Source: Panulirus ornatus (lineage: Eukaryota > Arthropoda > Malacostraca > Decapoda > Palinuridae). Taken from it: a DNA stretch of 64,000 nucleotides. The position numbers were made by a program, and so were the translations under genes. This document shows, piece after piece, positions 21,030 to 32,439 of the stretch. The stretch lies in the NCBI RefSeq assembly GCF_036320965.1, contig NC_092271.1:13659596-13723595 (forward strand), written 5' to 3'. The first letter of the stretch is position 1; each line of letters starts with the position of its first letter. A model generated the notes under the pieces. It worked only from the letters and a program-made list of their open reading frames with translations, was not told where the DNA came from and did not search any database.

Positions 21030-21600
21030 GTAAGGGTACAATGGTTCTGGGAGTACTGAAGGATGTGCGGGAAGAGAGGTAATTATCTAGGAGGGCGAAA
21101 ATGTATGGATGCAAGGCATAGGCTATAGATGGACAACATGCAAAGGAAGATGGATGTGTTGGAAATTATATGTTTGAGGACAATATCTGGTGTGAGGGAG
21201 TTTGAATGAGTTGTAACAAAAAGGGTACAAGAGAGGTGTGGTAACAAGAAGAGTGTAGCAGAGAGGGTGTGCTTAAAATGGTTTGGACATTTTGGAAAAA
21301 ATGAGTAAGGAGACAATGACAAGAGAGGATATATGTGTCAGAAGTGGAGGGGACAAGGAGAAGCGGTAGATCAAACTGAAGATGTAAGGATGGAGTAAAA
21401 ACTATTTTGAGTGCTTCAGGCCTAAACAAGCAGGAGGGTGAAAGTTATGCATGGAATGTTTGTGAGGCCTGGTTGTGGATAGAGGGTTGTGTTCTTTTTG
21501 CATTACACTTGCCAGCTAGAGCATGAGGACTTTTTTGTTTGTTCCTGGAACTACCTAACTGACATGGGACACAGCAAGTAAGTATGAAATATATTTCTAT
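21030..21600 (+). mobile_element. Ancient decayed RTE-A LINE 3' fragment
   Basis: GTTCTGGGAGTACTGAAGGA (the VLGALKN region), TGTTGGAAATTATATGTTTG, GTGTGCTTAAAATGGTTTGG (KWFGH region) and a 3' tail GTTCCTGGAACTACCTAACT establish identity. Frame lost throughout. Confidence 0.75.
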
Positions 21601-22842
21601 TTTCATAATTACCCAACAAAAGATCAATATCTGTAAAACAGTCTAAGGCTGTGCTTCCAGATGCAGGTAAATGTGGACTACTTTGGAATAAGTTCTTTGA
21701 CAAGAGTGTACTCCCAATGATATAGCCTCACCAAAGGTGACTTTTACACTTGAGTTCTCAAAAATGATGTTTCTTTCTTCATAATCTAACTAATCAAGTA
21801 AACTTTCCACTCATAAATCAACAGAAAGACATTAACACTGCCTTCTTTCAGGCTATTGGTCAGCTGCTCTAGATGATTGTACTGAGGCACACACTCTCAC
21901 AGACACACAGGATGAAACAAGGAAGTCTCTGGACATGGGATTGTAATAGGCTGCTCAAAAGTGGAACTGTCAGACAAGGACTCAGGTTCATTTTCAATGA
22001 TCTGGAACTAGAAAAACTAAGATTTTTAAACTAAAATGTAATCTTGATACAAACCTTTAAAGGGTTTTCTTTTTCTGCTTACTTGAAGGGAAAACTGTGA
22101 CATTGAAACTGAGTTTTCTACCATTATGACAGGGTTATACTAGTAGCTTTTAGTTTTTAATAACAAAAGACATTAATATCAATTATAAACACCAGCTTTT
22201 TTCAACAATATCTTTATCCCATGCATCTACATTTATTTAGGCTGTACCTAACTTGCATCTCTTAGCAAAATGTGTATAAAATATTACATTAATTCATTTT
22301 ACTGCTTGCCTCTTTGCAGAACAGAAGTGTTTTTGCCATATGAAAAAGCTTCTGAAAAGTTAACCATTAAAATAGCTTTAAGAAAATTTATATTTCCAAG
22401 AAAAAATATCATTTCACTGAAATTTACTGTCAATACTTTAGCTAAACTGAAAAATTCAAAGCTTGATATGCTAACTTCTAGTTTATAACTTCTAGTTTAA
22501 AGATAATGGCAATGTGCCTCCAAAGTTTGACCCTATTAGATACTTTTTATCTTCTATATTTATGCTATTACAGTATTTTAAGTTTGTTAAAACCATCTTA
22601 AGTTTTGGCATTCATTTACCTAATTTCATACTGAATTTTTCCAAGGTCATTCCCTTATCAAAAAGCATAAACTACATTAAGGGCATTGAGTGTTTACTTC
22701 TAACCCATTATTCCAAATATCATTTTATAAAAATTTTAATCAAATTTTCTCTCAACACAATTTTCTGTACAATACAGTATGTAACAACTATTTAGACCTG
22801 AATCCATCAGTTTCACCTACAGTTTTGAGGCCATCAATTTTC
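21601..22842. other. No recognisable gene; AT-rich
   Basis: Frames of 72-110 codons on the + strand (22270-23022) are Ile/Phe/Lys/Leu-rich, AT-driven reading and not supported as genes. On the - strand this is the region immediately 3' of the candidate exon at 22843-23014. A possible ATTAAA polyadenylation signal (- strand) lies at 22735-22740. Confidence 0.45.
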
Positions 22843-23014
22843 TCATTTGTCATCTTTAGTGGGTCTCCTATCTTCTTTATCCCTGTTTTTGTCCTGAGCT
22901 TTATCCTGGGTATATTTCTCTGCGGGCACTTTAAAGCCAAGGGTAAACGGGAGACCTGCGGCTGCTGCTGCCCAACCCGCCTTTTCACTTCCTTTGGTTT
23001 CTGCCATTTTGCTG
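22843..23014 (-). CDS. Candidate alternative last exon of TRIM37, or small orphan ORF
   Basis: On the - strand a strong acceptor (TTTTTACATTACAG) precedes CAAAATGGCAG. Reading from that point, KMAETKGSEKAGW, a five-Ala run, LPFTLGFKVPAEKY and a charged tail ending PTKDDK then TGA give a GC-rich, protein-like 56-codon frame in AT-rich surroundings. If the AA before a GTAAGA donor at 30577 in the exon at 30574-30876 is used, AA plus the first C makes Asn and this exact frame follows. It would replace the terminal Lys-stop with a 57-residue tail. Alternatively the ATG at 23010, in good context (CAAAATGG), starts a separate 54-residue protein with a 5'-UTR intron. A second overlapping frame of 66 codons (22788-22988) is Arg/Lys-rich and less convincing. 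I recognise no family. Confidence 0.4.
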
Positions 23015-23469
23015 TAATGTAAAAAGAAAATTAGATACAAATATTCTGAATTTTATGCTACTTATTGAATACTGTAATTTATTTATACCTATTGAAATGT
23101 GATATGATCAAGAACAAGAAGCCATTTACTGTCAGTAATTTTGTTTAAGTCTAACCAAATATTTCGTGCTCTGCACTTCCATGATACAGCTTAGTGAAAT
23201 GACTTATAACTCAGACCAATCTAAAATTTAGTTGGCATTTTAGAACCTGATGGCTGGTACAGGATGACAGTAGAGTGCTGGCCAAGTCTATCATTCACCC
23301 ATGACTAGGTATGAATTTCTGTCAAAGATGCAGTTCCCATCATCTAACAGGATCATCCACATAGCCTCTGCATTCTCCCTATTCCTTTTCACTTTTTTTT
23401 ATCTACTGCCTCTCTTACCTTAGAAAGATTAGGAATAAATAAAAATATTCTTATTTTCATTCCAAGTAA

Positions 23470-25457
23470 AACATTTTTTTTTTCCGCTGTCTCCCGCGTT
23501 TGTGAGGTAGCGCAAGGAAACAGACGAAAGAAATGGCCCAACCCACCCCCATACACATGTATATACATACGTCCACACACGCAAATATACATACCTACAC
23601 AGCTTTCCATGGTTTACCCCAGACACTTCACATGCCCTTATTCAACCCACTGACAGCACGTCAACCCCGGTATACCACATCGATCCAATTCACTCTATTC
23701 CTTGCCCTCCTTTCACCCTCCTGCATGTTCAGGCCCCGATCACACAAAATCTTTTTCACTCCATCTTTCCACCTCCAATTTGGTCTCCCACTTCTCCTCG
23801 TTCCCTCCACCTCCGACACATATATCCTCTTGGTCAATCTTTCCTCACTCATTCTCTCCATGTGCCCAAACCATTTCAAAACACCCTCTTCTGCTCTCTC
23901 AACCACGCTCTTTTTATTTCCACTCATCTCTCTTACCCTTACGTTACTTACTCGATCAAACCACCTCACACCACACATTGTCCTCAAACATCTCATTTCC
24001 AGCACATCCATCCTCCTGCGCACAACTCTATCCATAGCCCACGCCTCGCAACCATACAACATTGTTGGAACCACTATTCCTTCAAACCTACCCATTTTTG
24101 CTTTCCGAGATAATGTTCTCGACTTCCACACATTCTTCAAGGCTCCCAGAATTTTCGCCCCCTCCCCCACCCTATGATCCACTTCCGCTTCCATGGTTCC
24201 ATCCGCTGCCAGATCCACTCCCAGATATCTAAAACACTTTACTTCCTCCAGTTTTTCTCCATTCAAACTTACCTCCCAATTGACTTGACCCTCAACCCTA
24301 CTGTACCTAATAACCTTGCTCTTATTCACATTTACTCTTAACTTTCTTCTTTCACACACTTTACCAAACTCAATCACCAGCTTCTGCAGTTTCTCACATG
24401 AATCAGCCACCAGCAGTGTATCATCAGCGAACAACAACTGACTCACTTCCCAAGCTCTCTCATCCCCAACAGACTTCATACTTGCCCCTCTTTCCAAAAC
24501 TCTTGCATTTACCTCCCTAACAACCCCATCCATAAACAAATTAAACAACCATGGAGACATCACACATCCCTGCCGCAAACCCACATTCACTGAAAACCAA
24601 TCACTTTCCTCTCTTCCTACACGTACACATGCCTTACATCCTCAATAAAAACTTTTCACTGCTTCTAATAACTTGCCTCCCACACCATATATTCTTAATA
24701 CCTTCCACAGAGCATCTCTATCAACTCTATCATATGCCTTCTCCAGATCCATAAATGCTACATACAAATCCATTTGCTTTTCTAAGTATTTCTCACATAC
24801 ATTCTTCAAAGCAAACACCTGATCCACACATCCTCTACCACTTCTGAAACCACACTGCTCTTCCCCAATCTGATGCTCTGTACATGCCTTCACCCTCCCA
24901 TATAATTTACCAGGAATACTCAACAAACTTATACCTCTGTAATTTGAGCACTCACTCTTATCCCCTTTGCCTTTGTACAATGGCACTATGCACGCATTCC
25001 GCCAATCCTCAGGCACCTCACCATGAGTCATACATACATTAAATAACCTTACCAACCAGTCAATAATACAGTCACCCCCTTTTTTAATAAATTCCACTGC
25101 AATACCATCCAAACCTGCTGCCTTGCCGGCTTTCATCTTCCGCAAAGCTTTTACTACCTCTTCTCTGTTTACCAAATCATTTTCCCTAACCCTCTCACTT
25201 TGCACACCACCTCGACCAAAGCACCCTATATCTGCCACTCTATCATCAAAGACATTCAACAAACCTTCAAAATACTCACTCCATCTCCTTCTCACATCAC
25301 CACTACTTGTTATCACCTCCCCATTTGCGCCCTTCACTGAAGTTCCCATTTGCTCCCTTGTCTTACGCACTTTATTTACCTCCTTCCAGAACATCTTTTT
25401 ATTCTCCCTAAAATTTAATGATACTCTCTCACCCCAACTCTCATTTGCCCTCTTTTT
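23470..25457 (-). mobile_element. RTE-A LINE, 5' truncated, short 3'-UTR subfamily
   Basis: Runs from KKRANESWGERVSLNF through the whole RT and C-terminal domain to RVNWIDVVYRG, then a 3' UTR of about 160 bp and a T-run (+ strand) at 23473-23482. The ORF would be continuous for about 600 codons but for one nonsense codon at about 24642: TGA where sister copies have CGA (FYRGCKA), a CpG-type change. A few codons around AERVLIER are also deleted near 24895. No clear target-site duplication seen. Confidence 0.9.
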
Positions 25458-25679
25458 AATCCTGCAGTAATTATACATAAATAAAATACAGATTATTCAT
25501 AGTTACTAGTGATAATGCATTCAAATGTTTAGACCAGAATCAACTTGTGGATAGGTCAAATTTATCTTGGTGGCACTGGAAACCAAAATCCCTTTTATGG
25601 CTTGTATACTTAACTAATCTTCTCTTGCAAAGGTGGGTGGAATTCTTAATGGCAATTTAAGATAAACTTTACAAATAAC

Positions 25680-26500
25680 AGATGACACACAGCTCTGGTG
25701 GCAGACTCAACAGAGGAATTCTAGAGACTAAAAGAGTGTGTGAAAGGAGAATATGAGGTAAATACTAACAAAATTAAGGCAATAAAGTATAATTGGGGAA
25801 TGAGATGGGATGGTTTGTGTGAAAGTTTGAATGAGGAGGACCTGGAGGAAATGGAGTAATTTTACATACCTGGGAGTGGACATGGCAGCATGTGGGACCA
25901 CAAGGAGTGATGGATCCATAGGGACTAATGTAAGTAGGGTGAAGGAGTGGGCTAAGGTGCATTAAGGAGTATGAAGAAGGAAATAGTGTTTGTGAGGGAA
26001 ATGATGGATGTATCTGAAGGCACACTACTCATGACAGGGTTTTACAGATTCAATTTCTGGTGTATTTATGGTGTAAGATGTGAGGATTGTGGTAACAGGG
26101 CTCAGAAGAGGATGTGCTGAAATGGCTTGGACATGTGGAAAAGATGAGCAAAACATGAAAGAGAATCCATGTGTCAAAAGTAGAGGGAGCCAGGGGAATG
26201 GGTAAACCACCGATATGGATGAATGGAAAAGAGGTGGTTTTAAGTATTTGGGCCTGAAAGTTATGGAGGGCAGGAGAAATACATGGAGATAAAATGAATT
26301 GGATCAGTGGTTCTAGTGGAAATTATGCTATCAATGGGCAGAACCTGAGAACATATGAGGGCAAAGTACACTGTGGGGTTTAGCTGTGGATGATTGGCTC
26401 TAGTTTCAGTGCATTATAAATGACGAGAGTGAATGCATACAAATGGTGCCAATGTTTATTCGTTCCTGATGGTACCTAATTAAGCCAGGAGAAGCAATGC
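25680..26500 (+). mobile_element. Ancient decayed RTE-A LINE 3' part
   Basis: Starts at the FADDTALVAD region (GATGACACACAGCTCTGGTGG), continues with GAGGACCTGGAGGAAATGGA (LEE region), TACCTGGGAGTGGACATGGC (YLGVDMA) and AAATGGCTTGGACATGTGG, and ends with the tail GTACCTAATTAAGCCAGGAG. Comparable in age to the copy at 3985-5108. Confidence 0.78.
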
Positions 26501-26709
26501 CTCTTCAAAACGAATTACTTTGATGGAAAGACCTACTTCAATCTGGCACAGTTTAATAACAACTTCAATATTTCTGTGATTCACAATAAAGAAGTTAAAC
26601 GAAGGAAAAAATAATCAACTGGATTTATTAGTATACACTACTGATATAATTCTATATGGTGAATTAAAACTGAAGCTGCAGAAACTTGAATAGTAAATAG
26701 TGTAAAATT

Positions 26710-26717
26710 GAAAATTA
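26710..26717. repeat. Target-site duplication (3' side)
   Basis: GAAAATTA, repeated at 28463-28470 on the other side of the LINE insertion. Confidence 0.7.
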
Positions 26718-28462
26718 TTTTTTATCTTTTTTATTATACTTTGTCGCTGTCTCCCGCGTTTGCGAGGTAGCGCAAGGAAACAGACGAAAGAAATGGCCCA
26801 ACCCCCCCCCCATACACATGTATATACATACGTCCACACACGCAAATATACATACCTACACAACTTTCCATGGTTTACCCCAGATGCTTCACATGCCTTG
26901 CTTCAATCCACTGACAGCACGTCAACCCCGGTATACCACATCGCTCCAATTCACTCTATTCCTTGCCCTCCTTTCACCCTCCTGCATGTTCAGGCCCCGA
27001 TCACACAAAATCTTTTTCACTCCATCTTTCCACCTCCAATTTGGTCTCCCTCTTCTCCTTGTTCCCTCCACCTCCGACACATATATCCTCTTGGTCAATC
27101 TTTCCTCACTCATCCTCTCCATGTGCCCAAACCACTTCAAAACACCCTCTTCTGCTCTCTCAACCACGCTCTTTTTATTTCCACACATCTCTCTTACCCT
27201 TACGTTACTCACTCGATCAAACCACCTCACACCACACATTGTCCTCAAACATCTCATTTCCAGCACATCCATCCTCCTGCGCACAACTCTATCCATAGCC
27301 CACGCCCCGCAACCATACAACATTGTTGGAACCACTATTCCTTCAAACATACCCATTTTTGCTTTCCGAGATAATGTTCTCGACTTCCACACATTCTTCA
27401 AGGCCCCCAGGATTTTCGCCCCCTCCCCCACCCTATGATCCACTTCCGCTTCCATGGTTCCATCCGCTGCCAGATCCATTCCCAGATATCTAAAACACTT
27501 CACTTCCTCCAGTTTTTCTCCATTCAAACTCACCTCCCAATTGACTTGACCCTCAACCCTACTATACCTAATAACCTTGCTCTTATTCACATTTACTCTT
27601 AACTTTCTTCTTCCACACACTTTTCCAAACTCAGTCACCAGCTTCTGCAGTTTCTCACATGAATCAGCCACCAGCGCTGTATCATCAGCGAACAACAACT
27701 GACTCACTTCCCAAGCTCTCTCATCCCCAACAGACTTCATACTTGCCCCTCTTTCCAAAACTCTTGCATTTACCTCCCTAACAACCCCATCCATAAACAA
27801 ATTAAACAACCATGGAGACATCACACACCCCTGCCGCAAACCTACATTCACTGAGAACCAATCACTTTCCTCTCTTCCTACACGTACACATGCCTTACAT
27901 CCTCGATAAAAACTTTTCACTGCTTCTAACAACTTTCCTCCCACACCATATATTCTTAATACCTTCCACAGAGCATCTCTATCAACTCTATCATATGCCT
28001 TCTCCAGATCCATAAATGCTACATACAAATCCATTTGCTTTTCTAAGTATTTCTCACATACATTCTTCAAAGCAAACACCTGATCCACACATCCTCTACC
28101 ACTTCTGAAACCACACTGCTCTTCCCCAATCTGATGCTCTGTACATGCCTTCACCCACTCAATCAATACCCTCCCATATAATTTACCAGGAATACTCAAC
28201 AAACTTATACCTCTGTAATTTGAGCACTCACTCTTATCCCCTTTGCCTTTGTACAATGGCACTATGCACGCATTCCGCCAATCCTCAGGCACCTCACCAT
28301 GAGTCATACATACATTAAATAACCTTACCAACCAGACAACAATACAGTCACCCCCTTTTTTAATAAATTCCACTGCAATACCATCCAAACCTGCTGCCTT
28401 GCCGGCTTTCATCTTCCGCAAAGCTTTCACTACCTCTTCTCTGTTTACCAAATCATTTTCCC
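26718..28462 (-). mobile_element. Young RTE-A LINE, 5' truncated, short 3' UTR, with TSD
   Basis: The 5' truncation falls just before ENDLVNREEVVKALRK, at the exact base where GAAAATTA begins. The 3' end is the hairpin (+ strand TCCCGCGTTTGCGAGGTAGC) followed by a T/A-rich tail. Short 3'-UTR type with TGTGTAGGTATGTATATTTG on the element strand. Precise ends and an 8-bp duplication indicate insertion by target-primed reverse transcription. Confidence 0.92.
26922..28451 (-). CDS. Intact 509-codon reverse transcriptase frame of RTE-A copy
   Basis: Uninterrupted frame containing KAAGLDGIAVEFIKKGGD, NYRGISLLSIPGKLYGR, EEQCGFRSGRGCVDQVF, FMDLEKAYDRVDRDALWK (motif A), GLRQGCVMSPWLFN (motif B), QLLFADDTALV (motif C with the paired Asp), NVNKSKVIRYS, FRYLGMDLA, LYGCGAWAMDRV and the C-terminal GRPNWRWKDG through RVNWSDVVYRG. 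The annotated Met is only the first ATG in the truncated copy. The endonuclease is absent, so it is not an autonomous element. Whether it is expressed is unknown. Confidence 0.8.
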   Translation of the reverse strand: MVNREEVVKALRKMKAGKAAGLDGIAVEFIKKGGDCIVVWLVRLFNVCMTHGEVPEDWRNACIVPLYKGKGDKSECSNYRGISLLSIPGKLYGRVLIEWVKACTEHQIGEEQCGFRSGRGCVDQVFALKNVCEKYLEKQMDLYVAFMDLEKAYDRVDRDALWKVLRIYGVGGKLLEAVKSFYRGCKACVRVGREESDWFSVNVGLRQGCVMSPWLFNLFMDGVVREVNARVLERGASMKSVGDERAWEVSQLLFADDTALVADSCEKLQKLVTEFGKVCGRRKLRVNVNKSKVIRYSRVEGQVNWEVSLNGEKLEEVKCFRYLGMDLAADGTMEAEVDHRVGEGAKILGALKNVWKSRTLSRKAKMGMFEGIVVPTMLYGCGAWAMDRVVRRRMDVLEMRCLRTMCGVRWFDRVSNVRVREMCGNKKSVVERAEEGVLKWFGHMERMSEERLTKRIYVSEVEGTRRRGRPNWRWKDGVKKILCDRGLNMQEGERRARNRVNWSDVVYRG

Positions 28463-28470
28463 GAAAATTA
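28463..28470. repeat. Target-site duplication (5' side)
   Basis: GAAAATTA, partner of 26710-26717. Confidence 0.7.
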
Positions 28471-30573
28471 CTTTATAAAAATTAATAATTTAAAAAAAAT
28501 AGAATTTATAAAGCAATTACACTTAGTAGAGTCCAATTGACTTTCCAATTAGTTGACATCATACTATAATAGATAAAATGTATGAACTAGTGCCAAATAA
28601 TTTTGAGATATGCAAGACGATATAGAGAGGTTTCCCTGAGTAACCTTTAAATTTAGCAAGAAAGAATGAATAAATTTTGCTTTTACAGTTAATTTCTGGC
28701 TCAAGTTGTGCATACACATTGCTACTAAAGTGTTAAGAGTTGGCAGCCAGGCAACAATATGGAGGTCAAATCACCTATCCAACATTATCAATTTAGTTCC
28801 CATCTACAAAGGTGAATCAAGAGCATGAAGGCATGCCCATTTTATAAAAACTGAAAGTCAGACAACAAACCCTCCCTCAGTGGCCAGATGCCTAACTCTT
28901 CTAATCAAAAGACTAAGTGACTGAGAATTATCCTGTTGCCTGCTAGATTAGCAATTTACTACACATCATCCATGGGTATATTGGCTCCAGATGAAAACCA
29001 AAATCAATAACCATGCAATGTACAAGGCAGCACAGGATTACAGTATCATGAAACAAGATGTACATGTGTTAAGCACTATGCACTAGTCCTACCTCACAGC
29101 AAAATCTCATTGCAGGTAATCGAAGATAGGATGGCACCCAAATGTAAACAGACACTTTGCTAAAGTAGAATTAAAGAGTGGTTTACAATAAACCATCAAC
29201 TACAGAGAAACCCTTCTTTCTTCCTGGTCTGATATTAATAAAATTCTAGATGGCAAATGCATTACTGTAGCTGGCAAGGTCTTAATGTGGAACAAATGCA
29301 TTCATCAAGGTTTTCAAAGCATTCTACAATGAAGACTGCAGCCACAGTGAATCCAGTACCTACTATTATATCCAAGCCAATATTTCTTCTCCAAGATTCA
29401 CTTTACAAAAATAAATTACTTAAGAAAGTCTATAACATTTTCAAAAATTTCAGTGAATAGGCAAGTTACCAAATCAGAGGAATAATTTCGAGGTGCAGCT
29501 CCAGTGTCCAAACAACTGGTTAACACAAGGGGGTGCAAAACAGTTCAGAAACAGGGATGCTAGCTCCCAACTTAACGCTTGCTATCAAGCAGGTGCATAG
29601 GTGATGGGTTGGGTGGACTTCTTATCAACATTTCAAGGCAAAATCACTATTCAAATCTCATCTTTTTTATGCACATGTTAAACAAACCTTTGTGAAGAGG
29701 TGAGAGCACTAGTTATGTCAGCCTAAATTTTGCAAGAGGCTAAGAAAAGCAGAATATAAAATCAGTTCTAGCAAAAATGCTCACAAGGAAGAAGCAAGCA
29801 ATCAACATGCACTGTTTCATGAACCATTAATACATTTCAGGAACTGAAACCTAACTACATTTTCTGACAGTACTGGAATTCTCAGCAAGTTCTTCCCTTA
29901 CCTTTTGCATGTCCAAAAGGTGAGAGAGCTACCTTGAAAACTTATGTCAACATTAACTACTAAGGTCAACATGCACAGAGGAAGAAGGGACACTTTTGTG
30001 CACTAATACACTCATTCCCAATACGGAATTACACACCTGAATTGTCTATCTATGAGTTGCATGAAACAAAAGAACTTATGAAATGGGAAACCAAACATAT
30101 TTCATGACTGCAAAGCTACACTTCTTCAATTTCTTTATAATACATGACATTGTCAGTAATCTGTACTAAATCAAAATTCACTAAACGCTTATAATAAAAT
30201 TGAGAAAATGTATTTTAATATTACAAGCATTTTAGAAAAACAAGTTTGTCTTCATGATAACAACAACAATGAACAAGAGTAAAACAGCCAAAACTAAACT
30301 AAACCAGCCCCTCTCATTTCACTCCAAGACCTTGCTTAAGCTAGTGCATCCATCATTCCTGACAGCAAGAGTGTAAAGAAAGAAGTGCACATGAAACCTA
30401 AATTTACTTAAATCAACCACCGCAAGCTCAAATTCTATTGTGTGCATGTATTTTGTTCTCTAAGAAAAACAAAAACAAAAAAAAGCTCAATCTTTCCCTT
30501 TAGTCCCACAAAAATACTATGTTGACTGGTGTACTAGCAGAGTTCAGCTGATGGCTTTGAGGTGGTGGTGATC
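28471..30573. other. Region downstream of TRIM37 stop; probable 3' UTR then spacer
   Basis: No repeat family and no convincing frame. If TRIM37 ends at 30574, its 3' UTR lies here on the - strand. The only polyadenylation-type hexamer I noted close by is ATTAAA (- strand) at 30214-30219, about 350 bases after the stop. The exact end cannot be set. Confidence 0.45.
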
Positions 30574-30876
30574 TTACTTCATGCGTGCGATGAGCCTTGC
30601 AGTGTTCAGGGCGGGGATGCAAGGTACCTCTGTTCCGCCGTCGCTGACATAGCCGCTGGTGTTGTCGCTGCTGACGCCACTTTCCCCTTCAGCTGCTGGT
30701 CCTCCACCACCTGCTGCTGCTCCAGCTGTAGACGGTGAGGCATTAGTTGTTACTGCTGCTGATGCACCAAGCGATTCAGGCTCCTCTGCCGCAGATAAGG
30801 GTCCTTCCTCTAAAGTCATGTCCGAAAGCGACACAGGGTCCAAGGAGAGATCACACATAGATGATTCACTCAGATC
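30574..30876 (-). CDS. TRIM37: TRIM37 last coding exon (default C-terminus)
   Basis: Acceptor TTATTTATTTTCAG, then in phase 0 DLSESSMCDLSLDPVSLSD, MTLEEGPLSAAEEPESLG, an Ala/Gly-rich stretch, SGVSSDNTSGYVSDGG and ALNTARLIARMK before TAA. It is acidic and Ser/Ala/Gly-rich, as expected for the poorly conserved TRIM37 tail, and GC-rich against its surroundings. Assignment rests on phase continuity from the exon at 44419-44522 (which ends in phase 0) and on position, not on sequence match. The final codons contain ATGAAGTAAGA, in which AA followed by GTAAGA could act as an alternative donor (see 22843-23014). Confidence 0.7.
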   Translation of the reverse strand, partial: DLSESSMCDLSLDPVSLSDMTLEEGPLSAAEEPESLGASAAVTTNASPSTAGAAAGGGGPAAEGESGVSSDNTSGYVSDGGTEVPCIPALNTARLIARMK

Positions 30877-31479
30877 CTGAAAATAAATAATCTTTTAAAA
30901 CAATCACGCAAGTCTTGTAATGATGGCGAAACACCTAAAGCCTATCTAATATTAAAAATTCTTCCTCTTGTGAAGATGTAACATTTTAAGCATATCTTCA
31001 TCACTAATGGCAATTTTGACTATGACTAAAATTAAGCAAAGCCCTTGACCTTGTAACAATAAAAAGTTTAATTAATGAATGGGTGAATCACCAAAGTTCT
31101 GCACTAAAGGTAATGACACTGGAGTCCTTCAGATACAGAGTACTGTAAATATAACAAACTGGGCTTACAGTGGTGAAACCAGACTCAAAGAGGAGATATG
31201 AGTGAGGAAACTACACAGCTTAACAAGTTCTACGGTAAGAAACAGTGAAAAGTAATTCAGGAAACAAGGCATTATGGTGAAAGGTTCTGTGAATGATAAA
31301 TTTAAGGGTGTTTTGACAGTGGAAAACCCTACAGCCCCAACACCACTGAGATGGAATGAGAAGGAGGTCTCAGAAAGCATTGATATATCTTGGAAAGACA
31401 AGTAGAATAGTGGAAGGTCATGATCCATGATGGTTTCTGAATATACTATAGATGTGTGCAAATACACTTGATCAGTCAA

Positions 31480-32260
31480 TTAAAAAGCTCTTCAAGATAT
31501 TGATGGGGAAAGGTTAAGTGCTAAATAAGTGGAAATAGGCAAATGTCATACCTATCTTTACAAAAGGAAATTGGGAGGAGGCACTGAATTACAGACCAGT
31601 CTCCCTAATGACTTCTTGCAGAGCAGAAATAACATAACATGGTCTCAGGGAAAGAAAATAAAGTGTAATGAATCTAAGTTTTTATGAGAGATTAAGTTCC
31701 ATACCAGACAAAAGAGAAGGCTGGATGAATTGCCTGTATCTGGACTGCTAGAAAGCAGCTGACACTGTACTACAAAAAGGGTCAGTACAGAAGCTTGATC
31801 ATCAGATAGGAATAAGGGGGGCACTCCTTCAATGGATAGATTATCTTTGTGGTTGCGATCAAAGGAAAGTCAGAGGAGCCTTCTCAAAATGGGTTGAGGC
31901 TCCTCTCAAAATGAGTGGAAGTCTCCATTGGCAGGTTACAGGTTTCTATTTTGGGACAATTACCCTTCTTGATATATGTGAATGACTTGCAAAAAGGATT
32001 AGACTCCTATATATGTTTTGAGTATGATGCAAAGGTGATGAGGGATGTAAAAAGTGTGGAAGATTGCATCAACTTACAAAAAGACCTAGACAAACTCCGA
32101 AGTTGGCCTGATACTTGGATGAAGTTCAACACAACTAATGAGAATGGGTGATGGCAAAAGAAAGCATCGATATCAATATTATCCAGCATAAAATAAACAG
32201 CAGGAATCTGTGTCTGGGAGGGACTTGAAAGTTGTCATCATCTCTAACCTGTTACCTTGG
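31480..32260 (+). mobile_element. Relic of CR1/Jockey-like LINE (RT palm)
   Basis: Decoding in shifting frames gives NYRPVSL-type wording near 31585, CLYLDC and KAADTVL near 31735-31765, KLDHQIGIRG, LLQWIDYLCG, then PFLIYVNDLQKGLDSYICF (motif B to C region), a decayed FADD as EYDAK, and VEDCINLQKDLDKLRSW. This is the CR1/Jockey-type palm (ILFLIYVNDLP, INLQ-DLDKL-W). Multiple stops. Antisense to TRIM37 within its last intron. Confidence 0.7.
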
Positions 32261-32439
32261 GGGAACAGTAGAGACATATCCCCAAACAAATATCAAAATC
32301 ACATTTAAGTACAAGGAAATGTTCAGCATACTGTTTATATCTTATATCTGGTAACAAAGATGGTACCTCAATTATGAAAGCTGATTTATAAGGCAAGGCT
32401 AGAGGCCTTAAATTTTTTCATCGTGGAGGAAAGAGTGAC

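Noticed and set aside
22270..23022. + strand frames of 72-110 codons opposite the candidate TRIM37 exon
   Set aside because: Phe/Ile/Leu/Lys-rich reading of AT-rich DNA; part is the antisense of the better-supported - strand frame.
26760..27438. Long open frames of 110-206 codons antisense to LINE copies (Ser/Thr/His/Pro-rich, containing QSTDSTSTPVYHI or TRSNHLTPHIV)
   Set aside because: They recur antisense to every RTE-A C-terminal region (10291-11396, 23533-24177, 26760-27438, 38034-38574, 38627-39485, 47177-48074) and follow from codon composition of the sense RT frame. There is no start context, conservation signal or splice support.
27812..28015. Recurrent 67-codon frame beginning METSHTPAANLHSLRTNH
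   Set aside because: Present antisense to motif B/A in nearly all copies; a shadow of the RT coding strand, not a gene.
30659..30880. 73-codon + strand frame rich in Ala/Pro/Ser
   Set aside because: Antisense of the Ala/Gly/Ser-rich TRIM37 last exon, which has an acceptor and correct phase.
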